From Heterobasidion occidentale (Eukaryota; Basidiomycota; Agaricomycetes; Russulales; Bondarzewiaceae): a stretch of DNA of 64,000 nt. Of this stretch, positions 12,538 through 23,989 are shown one piece after another. The number at the start of each line of letters is the position of its first letter. Positions within the stretch are counted from its first letter, which is position 1. Both the position numbers and the translations under genes were made by a program. Below the pieces are notes generated by a model. It searched no databases and was not told where the DNA came from. It was given only the letters and a program-made list of their open reading frames with translations. The stretch lies in contig JBCAQO010000005.1 of NCBI GenBank assembly GCA_039111635.1, positions 1,736,001 through 1,800,000 of the forward strand, written 5' to 3'.

Positions 12538-13503
12538 GATATTGAAAAACGTACAGGTGAGGAGGGGTGGAGCCAGCAGAAGACGCTAAATTGTGATGGG
12601 CCACTGATGTTGGGAATTGGTGAACTTGATAACTAGAGAACGCCTAGTCAGGGTGAATGGATGACTAGCATGTCAAGTGTGAGCTGTAGCCAGTTATGAT
12701 ATATCAAGAGCAGAAAGACATCGATAAGAGGATGAGGAGACTTCGGAACGTAGAAGTTTGGAACCCATGGCGCGGTTTCATTCGTGTTGTGTCCAAAACT
12801 TGTAAGCGTGAGAACAACGCGTGGCAAGACGCGTAGTATTCACGTGCCTCGCGCAAGTCATCCTCCTTTTCCCCGTTTGGGTTGCGATCACCTCAGTTCT
12901 GCAGGACCAGAACAAGTCAAACGTAGACGCGTGCAATCGACCTCAAGGCCTCAATTCTAGACCAACGACCCGCCATCTGGTGAGTAACATAAATTCCCGC
13001 TCCTCCACAATCTCAGTGAGTTTGAGTACCTCAATTTTAAACTGTCGGGCCTGTTCATTGGCCCCTGCTTCCGCTGCTGACCCTAAAGCGGCTGTCTCAC
13101 CACGCTTCCGCCATTCCACCTTGCTCGCTATGTCCGATCACTTTTTCCGAGCGTCTCAGCCGATTCATTCTTGCTTATCTTTCAATGAGACCTGATTGAG
13201 GAGAATGCGGTTTTTTTTTCGAGCGGATGCAGCTGTACGTCGCGGTCTAGATCTACACGAGGCCTGTCAGGTTTCAGTCGCGATCACACTGCGGGGTAAA
13301 ACAAACAGTGTCGCTGCTGAGATGTCCACCTAGCAGTCCGGATCGCACTTTTGGCTATAAGGGCTTTGCTCCCTGCATCGGATTCTCTCGCCCCCTTCAT
13401 TCATCTCACTCTGTTCTCGCAGAGCCTTCCTTTCTTACTCAACGCATTACCTCCACTGTTTTCAAACTTCCTGTCTTCCTCTACATCTCACTGGATTAAG
13501 ATC
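12538..13503. other. Divergent intergenic region between the Rif1-like and Kre9-like genes
   Basis: About 970 bp between divergently transcribed genes, so it should hold both promoters. It contains short frames only, none supported. A TATA-like CTATAAG at 13355 lies about 145 bp before the Kre9-like start. Confidence 0.5.
13355..13361 (+). promoter_or_regulatory. TATA-like box of the first Kre9-like gene
   Basis: CTATAAG lies about 145 bp upstream of the ATG at 13504 and is followed by a pyrimidine-rich leader, a usual arrangement for strongly expressed fungal genes. Assignment is by position only. Confidence 0.4.
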
Positions 13504-14089
13504 ATGAGGTTCTCTTCTTTTATCCTGCCATCGAGCGCCATGGTCGCTACTGGCATCATTCTCTCCTTGTGCCCTACCGCCTTCGCCGCACCCAGTTTGA
13601 ACTTCAAGCGGGATGTCTGGGCTCCGAAGCTTATTAGTCCTGCAGCTAGCGAGGTCTTGGTCGGTGGTTCCGACTACACTATCAAATGGTGCGTGCATCT
13701 AGTCCAGTTCACCTCGTACATCGGTGACATGACCCACTCGTAGGGACACTTCGAACCCTCCTAAGCAGGTCACTAACTACGAAGGAACGATATATCTCGG
13801 ACATCTATCTCACGACAGCGAAAATTTGGACGTCGGCGAGTCATATACTTCGTGGATGCTAATTTGAGCTCGCCATCTGACATATCAATTACAGAACACC
13901 CTCTTGCTCAGGGATTTGATTTGAGGGACGGCAGTGCCAAGATTGTTGTCCCTAACGTTCCCTCGGCCAGCAATTATATCGTAGTTTGTGAGCGATTTTC
14001 TTCTCTTGAATAACTCTTTGGCTGACGACTCTTTGATTTCAGTGTTGGGCGACTCGGGAAACGCAAGCCCTGCCTTCACGATCGAGTAA
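13504..14089 (+). CDS. Small secreted Kre9/Knh1-like protein, copy 1
   Basis: Four exons (13504-13688, 13744-13835, 13895-13987, 14043-14089) join in frame to give 138 residues. A signal peptide (MRFSSF, then a hydrophobic core ending near AFAAPS) is followed by WAPKLISPAASEVLVGG, YTIKWDTSNPP and YLGHL. ENLDVEHPLA, a VPNVPSASNYIVV strand and the terminal LLGDSGNASPAFTIE follow. This is the Ser/Thr-rich, Kre9/Knh1-type extracellular domain of Pfam PF10342, found in many small basidiomycete cell-wall-associated proteins. No GPI-attachment tail is visible. The second intron appears to use a GC donor (G|GCGAGT at 13836) with an AG acceptor. A close paralogue follows at 15062. The biochemical role of the family is not established. 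Confidence 0.85.
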
Positions 14090-15061
14090 TGTGTTGAAGA
14101 AACTTCTATCTTCCATATCGGTTCAAGAACTTTTGATAAGATCTTTCTTTCTACATGTTGTATATCGGTCGTGGTTGTATCCTATCGTGCATGGACACTG
14201 GATCGCTGTATCATACTGTATAGGCGTCTTCGATCAGGCGTCTTGTATTCTCAACCAAACACTTATTAAATCTATCTATACATTGCGTGCTAGTACATTG
14301 ATGTATGCAGCTCTTGAGGCCAATTCTTGAGTTCAGTAGAAATTTTCTACTTAGTGGTGGTGACATGGACACATTCCCGTGTAGTACCACCTGCCACTAT
14401 GAGGGAACCCGAAAGTTTGGCAAGCCATGTCCTGTAACTCCGAAAATATCATACGGATCTGCATGGATCCACAGTTCTATACAAACACATACATCTCGTA
14501 AATCAATTAAACCTGATTCTCCGCTGGTAATGAATATCATATCGGCTAAGCGTCACAAACACTAGAGTTGCCTAAATGGGAGGACGGATCGCAGACTAGC
14601 AGGGTGCTTCTAATTGACGCCAACTCCACTCTCGCGTGGCTAAAGCGACTAAGGGCCAATTCGACTACGCTGTAGAGAGACCTCAGAAGCGCATGGTGCC
14701 TCAGTTGCGAGGCTCTGAAAGCCTGAAGCCTCGCACACCAGGGAGTGCTTTAAAGGCGTACAGACGGCGTCTGTTGGCGGATCTGCTGGAACCGCGGTTC
14801 AAGGGTTCATAAATTGTGATCCTCGGATAGCGTCACCGCAGTCCCCCGAATAGGCGAGTATCCTGATATCATGTTCGTGTCATGCTTGATTGTCCCCGGT
14901 TGCCACCCTTTCTAACCTGCTCCGTCGATTCTCCGTGCCGACCTATATAAGTGTGGACACCCGCCGTTCATTTTCCTATTCTCCTCCTTTCCCCCTTCTT
15001 CCTTACTCCCATCCGTTGTCCTCAACACCCTCACCTCACACGAGATCATCCGACCATAGCC
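14090..15061. other. Intergenic region between the two Kre9-like genes
   Basis: About 970 bp holding the 3' flank of copy 1 and the promoter of copy 2. No gene was recognised. A TATA box lies at 14944. Confidence 0.5.
14944..14950 (+). promoter_or_regulatory. TATA box of the second Kre9-like gene
   Basis: A clean TATATAA lies 112 bp upstream of the ATG at 15062, followed by a CT-rich leader (TCCTCCTTTCCCCC region) typical of highly expressed fungal genes. Confidence 0.55.
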
Positions 15062-15612
15062 ATGAAGTTCTTCACCACCTTCGTTTCAGCCATCGTCCTT
15101 ACTGCCTCGGCCGTCACCGCGACTCCCATTGCGAAAGTCGCCAACCTCGCATCCTCTGGTCCTAAGGGTCCGGCAACCCTCATCGTCTACAGTCCCCACG
15201 TCACTGCCCCAACCGCAGGCCAGATTTGGACGACGGGTTCAAACCAAACCGTCACATGGGATACCTCCGATATCCCCGAGGAGAAGCAGGACTCTCCTGG
15301 AATGCTCCTCCTCGGTTACTTGGAGAATGGGAGCGAAAATCTAGACATCAGTATGTGTATCGTATCATTCACGATCGTTTCTTCCGTGACTGAGTTGTGA
15401 GTATTGCAGACACGCCTCTCGCTGTGAACTTCCCTCTCAGTGGAGGAAATGTCACCTTCACGGTTCCCGATGTGGACACCCGGACCGACTATGTTGTAGT
15501 TTGTAAGTGGTGTTCATGTCTGGGTGTTGTACAAGGGCGTCAGCTAATCTTGGCACCAGTGTTCGGTGATTCTGGCAATACCTCTCCCCAGTTCACCATC
15601 CTTAAAGCTTGA
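15062..15612 (+). CDS. Small secreted Kre9/Knh1-like protein, copy 2
   Basis: Three exons (15062-15350, 15410-15502, 15560-15612) join in frame to give 144 residues. The signal peptide MKFFTTFVSAIVLTASAVTA is followed by IVYSPHVTAPTAGQIW and QTVTWDTSDIPEEKQ. LLGYLENGSENLDIN, a VPDVDTRTDYVVV strand and LFGDSGNTSPQF follow. It matches copy 1 domain for domain and shares the last two intron positions, but lacks the first intron (after the first WDT Trp). That fits a tandem duplication followed by intron loss or gain. It is predicted to be extracellular or wall-associated (PF10342 family). The TATA box and CT-rich leader suggest strong expression. Confidence 0.87.
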
Positions 15613-16083
15613 GCACGCGCGCTCAGGGGACGATACTGTATGACGAAACGTTGAAGGAGAAAGATCGCGAGCTTTGAGTCCTCCACCCTCACGGACATTG
15701 ACTAGTGACTCTTCATGGACTTTAACGCACTACGTTGTGCACCTTGCTTTCTTTTCAGCACTACCATCGCTCATGCATACACAATAGCACTTACTGTACT
15801 GCATCGTGCCACTATGCCCATCGGCTTTCTTGATACCCAAAACATTGTGTGAGCTGTGTTTGACTGAATCAGAGCCGGTGATTACTGGGCACTATCGTAT
15901 TGTCCAATGAGCGTCATTCTGATTTAAAATTTTCGGCTCAGGGAGATTCGGCTTGCTGTCCACTGTCTGACAGTTCAAACTTTTGATTTACGGCGTAAAA
16001 GTAGCCTTTCTGTGCACGCTGATGACGAAGACTCGGTTTGGAAAGATCACTGTAGTCCAAGATCAAGATATATTAATGCAGGT
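15613..16083. other. Convergent intergenic region
   Basis: About 470 bp between the 3' ends of the Kre9-like and EBP-like genes; nothing beyond probable 3' UTRs is visible. Confidence 0.5.
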
Positions 16084-17069
<986 letters not shown>

Positions 17070-17427
17070 TTTCGGGCTCTGGCTAGGAGTGAATGCGCAG
17101 AGTGGATATGGAGTGGAACGACCTCGACGCTTTCGTGGGATGAAAGGCGATTCATGTTGAAATTGAATTAGGCTCCGGGCCAATAGCAGTCCACCTTCGA
17201 ATCTCACGGCAGCATGGAACTCTTCCGTAGCGTACAGTGCTCGATGATGATCAGCATACAAAAGACAAGATTCTACATTTATCATACAAAAATGTCCAAG
17301 ATACCGACTGTCGATATCCAACTCATGTTCTAGAATAAGTATCACTATCGTACCATAGATGCAGAGCAAAGGCAGGAAAACAAGAACCACAGAACTCGAA
17401 CATGGACCAAAGTTCAAAAAAAAAGAG

Positions 17428-18804
17428 TCACGCTCCAGGCCACTCGACAACATACTGCGCATGTACTGTTTGTTCCAAGTCGTCATCGTCTTCAAACTTG
17501 AGTTTATATGCCGGAATTTCACCTTTGGCCTGAAACTGAGCCAGACATGGATGTGTAAACCACGAAAAGCGAACGGCAAAGCATGTAACATGATTGACTC
17601 ACGCGTGCCCCGATGACTTCTGCCCGATAGAAACAACTTGTGTCCGGATACAGGGCCATCACTGTTGACCCGACCGGGAATTCTCGATATGCATTGAGGT
17701 GTGCCGCGTTACTTGGTGGAGCTTCGAGATCTGGGAGAGGTATGATTGCTCGGAGGGTTGTGTTGTAACACCTTGTAGAAACGGTCAAACAAAACTCCAG
17801 TGCCACGTGTAGCATGCTCTCATGTACGCACTGTCCGGGTTGTCCATCGTCCTGTGGCTCAATATCTTGAACTTCGTATCTGCTTCAAACATCAGCTTTT
17901 GAAGCTATAGTGCGAGGATGGCAATGGCGCAGACCTATTCTTATCTTGATTGATGCACCTCGTAACTCTCGCGAGGATCCACGTAGTGTCGTCGGAGTCA
18001 CCATTCGCGACGTCATTTTTCGCAGGTGGGTGGAAGGCGACCACCCTGCCGACTTGCAATGGCAATTGGGCATTCAAAGCTTCTCTCCGGGCTTTGGGCT
18101 CACGTGAGAAGGGAATGGCAGGTTGAGGGCCTACGGATCCTCGTGTTTGTACAGGGATAGACGCTCCACGAGTACTTGATGCTATCGCTGGTGTTGATGG
18201 TGTTGATGTCGGTGGCGGAGAATGGATGCGAGGGCGCTTGTATCTCTTTTCTATAGCGTTCAATAGAAAAAAAAGGTTGAGCGCCGTGATATCTATGATT
18301 CAATCAAGAGAGTTTTTCACCTGGGGGCGTAGATTCTGACGCCTTTCGCAGAGCAATCAAGACGCCAATCTGCTCTACAGCGTCATCCATAGCCCTATTA
18401 AGAAGTATCAAGACCTATCAAACGGCATCTGTAAATTTGAAAACCTACTTGATTTCGCGTTCTGAGTTTGTTTTGATTTCACCAAGGCTGGAAGACAGCT
18501 TCTTATAGACTGTCTTAACGCTATCCATGCCTTCGGCAGGCAGCGTCTCGTCATTTGGCCATGCGAGGATAAGTCGATTGACCCTCCCAACAGCATCCTG
18601 CGCGGCTGAGGCCACACATAAACTAGACAGCGCAGACAGTGACTTCGCAGCGTGCGACCAACACTCAAGTTCTATAAGACAAAACAGAAAAGATCAGGGT
18701 TACATTTTCCAGGGATCGTCAGTCTGAGTAGCATCCGATGAGTCGGAATCTGTACTACCTTCGTTAGTTGCGGGCCGTTTCGAATGGCCGCGCCTCCTTT
18801 CCAT
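17428..18804 (-). CDS. SGF29: SAGA-associated factor 29 (tandem Tudor)
   Basis: The first exon (MERRRGHSKRPATNE) is spliced from the GTAGTA donor to ELECWSHAAKSLSALS, a helical N-terminal region that includes NSEREIK and AMDDAVEQIGVLIALRKA. A Pro/Ser linker follows (RPRIHSPPPTSTPS). Then comes the tandem Tudor domain: VGRVVAFHPP, DTTWILARVTRC, CYNTTLRAIIPLPD, FPVGSTVMALYPDT and FYRAEVIGA. It ends YKLKFEDDDDLEQTV before VVEWPGA and a TGA at 17428. This is the SGF29 C-terminal signature, which reads H3K4me2/3 and anchors the SAGA histone acetyltransferase at promoters. The order and motif set match the family over the whole length and no lesion was found. Confidence 0.9.
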
Positions 18805-20027
18805 TGTGGAGCTGATAATCAAGATGGTTTCCAATGAGGACAGACGTTTGGCTTGGTCAAAGACAACGCCGTGTCCTGTTCCTTTGTAGATTCAGTCGCC
18901 GAAAGGTCGTGATGGTTCGAACGCTTGAGAGCTTCTGAGGATTACGTCTACCTGCAATCGGAGATCGCTTAATTACAAATCGAGGACTCCAGGACTGATC
19001 GTGCCACACAATTGGCCACCACGGTACCCCAGACACGCCACGTACCCTTGTTCGCCCAACTCGAGTCCAACTCGCCGTTCATCGTGCACAAAATTGCAAT
19101 CGCAAGGGAAGCATACTGATTTCGCTCATGGCCCTCCCGCCATCAGGACCATCAGGGTCGAGCGCCGAGGCACCTATTTCTCTTTGTTCATGGATCACCA
19201 TACTAGAAGCCCTCCAACTCCCGTCAGAAATCCCTTGTGCTCTATGACGTCGCGTGCTGAGCTCGAGAACCGAATGTTGTCCTGCATGAGTTGGCTAACG
19301 GCACATTTTTCTCGTCTTGCACTCCCATACCGAGGTGACTGGAGCTGTACCGATTTCAACTTTGCTCCCATGTTCTGGCAATAAGTACATTCTCTGATCG
19401 CCTCTTTGAGTGTCTTTTCGCCTCGTTCGAGTCAGTAGACGGTCGCGCCGCAATAGATGCATGAGGTGAGTACTTGGGGAGTTAGATGCCCCGCTCTTCG
19501 ATATACTTTCCCCATGTGGGGAGCAGTCGATGCTTTGTGTATCATGCCTTACCCCATTCGGACAAGTTTGGTATCCAGTCACGCTTCCCGATTTGGGCGA
19601 GTTTTGGGCGCTGGCTGCCTCGGGATGACCTTGAGGATGGCAAACTATCACAGAAACTCGAACTCCTCCGAGGCCAGGGCCGACTCATTCTTTAGCGTGG
19701 TGAGGAGCATTGTGTCCTTCGCGACACGCATACGAGCTGCATTATCGGCCCAGTCGGAAGTTCGGAAGGTCCAAGCATGCCGTGTCCTCGAGCTGGTCCG
19801 AGCTTGTTTCTTTGTCTCGTCGACATTTTCCCCCGATTTTCCGTTTATATCCTCTTTTCACCACCCGTGCCTAAGGGAACAAAAGCCAGAGGGCTTTGAA
19901 ATCGCCACGGACACATCCGAGACACCATCCGCACAACCATTCATCGCGAGAGAAAGGGCATGTCTTTGCGTATAAAAACGAGGAGACATGTCCTCCTCCT
20001 CGTCTAGCAGCGCCGCACTTTTACAGC
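18805..20027. other. Divergent intergenic region, promoters of SGF29 and the zinc-finger gene
   Basis: About 1.2 kb between divergent genes. A 172-codon frame at 19457-19975 has no recognisable domain and probably is promoter or leader sequence. TATAAAAA at 19971 is a likely TATA box. Confidence 0.5.
19971..19978 (+). promoter_or_regulatory. TATA box of the C2H2 gene
   Basis: TATAAAAA lies 57 bp before the ATG at 20028, followed by a short CT-rich leader. This spacing supports the chosen start over the upstream in-frame extension. Confidence 0.5.
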
Positions 20028-21136
20028 ATGTCTTCCTCCACTTCCTCCTCCTCTTACCACACCATCCTCGATCTCTCCCTCCTCCAAGATGATCTTCACG
20101 AGTTCTCTTGGCTCGTAGAAGACCACAAGGATTGTGATCTCACGTTCGAATATGAAGAGAAGGAGGTCCCAAAGACCATCGAACCCTTTCGGCTTACCAT
20201 GCCATATAACGACTCTCCCCCTTCGTCCCTTTCTACTATGAACGAGGACGGTAGCAATTCCGACATCGAGTACTCGGAAAGCGATAGCGACGCGGAAGAG
20301 GATACCTTCTGGTCCACGCACGAAGAACCGTACCGTGTGTTGGGTGGCCACGCCTATCCGATCTCTGTGCTCGAGGATGCGTACGTCGGGAGCCCTATCT
20401 CGCTTGCCTTCTATCTATTAACTCGCCTTCGACATATAGCCCTCGATCGGGAATGAATTTGTCTCAGCTACCGACAGCAGAACCCGATACCCCTTCTTTA
20501 ATATTCTCTGGCCAGACCAGCTCCTCGCGTTCGGCCCGCAGGAAGTCTCGTCTCCCACCCAAGCTCGACGCCCCCTCTGACGATGAGGACGAGAGCAAGG
20601 GCGGTTCCTCGGATGAAGAGTACATCCCCTCCCCCCGTCTCAACTCGCGTAAGCGCATCGTCGGCCGGTCCACTGTTTCGCGTTCATCCTCCTCCTCTCC
20701 CGACTCTTCCTCCTCCAAACGCCCCCGCCCGACTCTGCTTCCCCGCGACCCGCGGGTCTCGCGTCGCGAGGCCCGGCCGCGAAACGCCCAAGTGGACCCG
20801 TCCACTCCCATTCTCTTGGACGCGTCCAAACGTTCGCCGTTCAAGTGCCCTCACTGCAGCTGGATCCAGTCCAACGGGCGCATGCCCGACCTGAAGCGCC
20901 ACATCCTGACGCACAAGGGGGGGCAGTGGGTCTGCCGTGGTGTGCCCGTGGAGCATGCGGACGACTACGGAGTCTCGCAGGAGTGCACTCCGATTGCTTA
21001 TGGAGAGGCGGAGAGGCTGTTCGTCGGCGGGTGCAGCAAGAGGTTTAGCAGGCGCGACGCGCTCAAGCGCCATCTAGACAACGCGAATATCACTTGCAAA
21101 GGTGATATTCACGCGATGTTGGACTGGGGCTGCTGA
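20028..21136 (+). CDS. C2H2 zinc-finger protein, probable transcription factor
   Basis: The N-terminal exon (MSSSTSSSSYHTIL) is acidic and Ser-rich, with a run of Asp/Glu/Ser around SDIEYSESDSDAEED. After an intron near 20360-20462, the second part starts LPTAEPDTPSLIFSG. It is acidic, then basic (SRKRIVGRS, SSSSKRPRPTLLPRD), and ends with two zinc-finger modules. These are FKCPHC...LKRHILTH and a longer irregular one, CSKRFSRRDALKRHLDN followed by C. The layout is that of Agaricomycete C2H2 regulators with a Cys2His2 pair at the C-terminus. The two open frames touch in an ATGA overlap at 20453-20456, and the exact splice is unresolved. It is predicted to be nuclear and DNA-binding; targets are unknown. 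Confidence 0.75.
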
Positions 21137-21834
21137 TGGGGCTGTGCCCCTCGAGCCTCCTTTCTCGTACACAACTTGCATAGATCGTTTAGTCTCTCGC
21201 TCCACAGGTTATTTCTGGTTCTGTTCTCTTTTCAAGCCTTTCTCCCGTTCTCGCATTGCTCTATTAACTTGTACCGATACCTCAGGTACTGACCCGATCG
21301 CGTCTCGTGTATTCCCCACTTTAACGGTTTTCGCTATATTTTTTCTGTCTTACGATTTGCTCTCCCCCATCCAACGCACCCACCCACACGTCTATCTCTG
21401 TAATACGTCGGATCTGTATCGCTATCAAACTCTTCCTTGTCTCTGATCACCGCCTTGTTCCTAGGCATGTTCTAGTAGAATATTCTCTTAGAGAAGACAT
21501 GCACAGCGAGGCGCACAACGCATAGGCTGGCGCACAAAGCACGACGAGAAGCACACGCGTGGACGTCGCGTGCAAACGTGTTCGGCTAAGCTGTCATACG
21601 ACTACAAAGCAAGGAAACGAGGGGCCGCCCTGTCAAGAAGCGCTTCGGAGCTGCAGTTGACGTTGTCCATATTGGGCGGACAAAAGCGGTCCCTGCACGC
21701 GCCCTTCACGCTCCTTCACGACGGTCGCTCACGGATCCTGCCCGGAGGCGGTACGATGGCATCAAGATGGGACCAAATCGGCGGTATCGACACACAGCGC
21801 GGCGTCGAGTCTAATTGGACGATGAAGGCCGATT
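21137..21834. other. Convergent intergenic region
   Basis: About 700 bp between the 3' ends of the zinc-finger and SNIP1-like genes. No feature beyond likely 3' UTRs was recognised. Confidence 0.5.
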
Positions 21835-23062
21835 TCACGCGGCCTCATCATGCAGAAGGACGTATTCTCGGGTAGATTGCCCGAACTTCAGCACTGCAAT
21901 GTCGACATCCGCGCAGAACAAAGCGGAAGTGAGCATCAGGTGTCCAGCACGGCTGGGAGAGAAACGGCGCACCGTCACTCGCTTGGAGCTCGTAGAACCT
22001 AGTGGTCGGTATCGTTTCATCATTGACATGCGTTCCGTTCGTGGACTCGAGGTCGATGACAAAAGGCCTTGAACGAGCCATCAGCACAGGTGCGTACGGG
22101 AAGCGGAACAGGGCACCGCGCACTTTACGACTCCCTTTGAAACACCGAATTCGTCTTTTGATTGCACATACCGGACTTCACGCAACGTTCGTATGAGCGG
22201 GCCGAAGGGGGGACGCGAGGGGGGGGGAAGGCTTACACTGTATCACGGCGTGCTGTTTCGAGCAAGATGGATGGTCGATCGTTATGTCCGCCACCGCCTT
22301 GTCTCTTCCGATGAGGTACGCACTCTGTCGGTGTATATGAAGGAGGTCTATCACATCGCGCGATATTCGATCAATTCCGCCGCCGGAGGATCAGCTGGGA
22401 TTAGCAAACGGACGGGGGAGGCATCGGAGCCAGAACGCACCGACTTGTTCGCTTCCCTTGAATACATACAGCCTCCATCCGACAACGGGCTTCCGCGCCT
22501 CCGGCGGCTCGTTGTACTTCAACAACGTCGAGGTACCGTCCGTTTTCTTGACAGTGTTCGTGGCAGCGGCCAGCAGCCCTGACGCGCCAAAATTCGGCTT
22601 TGCCTTGTCCTTTTCCTTTTCCTTGTCTTCTGGCGCCGCCGAGCGCGAGTGGGACCGCGAGCGCGAGCGCGGGCGCGACGAGTGCGGACGCGAGGGCCGT
22701 GGGGAGGCGGATCGTCGGTGCGCCGAGGGACCACCGCGCCCGTTTCGTTCGCTCGAGCCCTCGCGCCCGCGCCTCTCTGATGGGCGGTCCTCTCTGTTTC
22801 GAGAATAATGGCCGCGTCCGTTGTCGTCGTCGCGGTCCCGGCGGTCGCGATACCTGTCTCCGCCCTGCCTCTCCCTGAAGCTCTCGGCCTCCGCGTCTCT
22901 GCCTCTGCCTCTGCCTCTGTCAGCGCGCCCGTATGGCTTGGACTCTTTCTCTCTGTGATCTCTGCTATATTCTCGGTCGTCGTCCCTGCGTCCTCGGTAG
23001 CCTCGGCTGCCAGAGGCTTGTCTGTTTTCAGGTAGGTTGGGAGAGGTGGAGCGCCGTGGCAT
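21835..23062 (-). CDS. FHA-domain pre-mRNA-splicing factor, SNIP1/Pml1-like
   Basis: From the ATG at 23062 (MPRRSTSPNLPE), the first 200 residues are an Arg/Asp/Ser/Glu-rich low-complexity region with RS and RD dipeptides (for example RSRSRSHSRS). Then comes LKYNEPPEARKPVVGWRLYV, a family hallmark, leading into an FHA domain split by introns. Its parts are LLHIHRQSAYLIGRD, DHPSCSKQHAVIQ, PFVIDLESTNGTHVND and a final KFGQSTREYVLLH. In this family the FHA domain binds phosphorylated partners in the RES complex, which helps retain and splice pre-mRNA. The C-terminal intron (about 21900-21985) joins QA to MLKFGQ. The RS-rich N-terminus is longer than in yeast Pml1 and resembles metazoan SNIP1. 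Confidence 0.88.
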
Positions 23063-23296
23063 GACGAACGGATGAGACAATGCTGATCGAAAGCTGCGAA
23101 ATCCAAGTGAGCGAGCGACCTTACACAGGAGATAGTCAATATGCGAGCTCCAGTACGCGGGGTGACACAGTGTAGCTTTCAAGCAAGTCAATGACTTGGC
23201 CGACACAACTCGCCACAACACCATATTGCCCGAACATGGGTTAGGGTTTAATTATGGGCGTGAAGCTTGGGTCCGAAATCCAAAGTCCTTTGGCTA

Positions 23297-23783
23297 TATG
23301 AAGGGTTTTCTCGGACAAAAATCATCAAGAAATGGGTTTAGTTGGCTATAGCTGGCAATTGTTGGCAATTGCTAACAATTGCAAAAATTACAGCAATTAC
23401 CAACAAATCACAACCAATTGCTGACAATTCCTGTCCTCATTCAAGCTGTCAATTGACAACAATTGCTAGCAATCTCTTTTTATGTATGAACTGCTGGCAA
23501 TTGTGGACAATTGCCGACGATTTTGAACAGTTGAGCTCTGAACAAGTGAAAATAACACAGAAGAAATACAGCATTATTTCAGAAATGCCAGCAATTGCCA
23601 GCAATTTGAGGGAATACATGGCGAGAGATGTGGGTGTCGGCTGGGATTTGTTGACTTATGACAACAATTCCTGACAATTTCTGACAATTGTTCAAAATAG
23701 CTGGCTGCCTTGGCTCAAAAATCACTAATTTATCATCAAGAAGGGCAGTTTTGACTGATTTTTGTCCGGCATGGTCCCTCATA
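23297..23783. mobile_element. Small inverted-repeat (MITE-like) element rich in CAATTG
   Basis: About 487 bp with imperfect terminal inverted repeats. The left end reads TATGAAGGG and then CGGACAAAAATCA; the reverse complement of the right end reads TATGAGGG and then CGGACAAAAATCA. TGGCTA(T) occurs just outside both ends (23291 and 23784) and may be the target-site duplication. The interior holds ten CAATTG palindromes within about 350 bp, mostly as GGCAATTG or ACAATTG variants. No coding capacity is visible. It lies between the SNIP1-like and DUF2235 genes. Confidence 0.7.
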
Positions 23784-23989
23784 TGGCTATTCGACCGCAT
23801 ACATCTGCATCGAATGCCACGACTCTATTCAAGAAGCCAGGAAATCATAGGTATTCGTCAAGTAACGCCCATCGTGTCCAGCACTCATAAATTCAGTCGT
23901 CAAAATACACCCACAATCACAGCAGCAGGAATTCAGTCCACTGTCCTATCCACAATCGAAAGCCAACGAATGTCCTACGGCCTAGATCC

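Noticed and set aside
19457..19975. A 172-codon plus-strand frame upstream of the zinc-finger gene
   Set aside because: No domain; it runs into the TATA box and leader of the zinc-finger gene.
22519..23139. Long Arg/Thr/Ala-rich frame on the minus strand
   Set aside because: It is a shadow of the RS/RD-rich N-terminus of the SNIP1-like gene in another frame.
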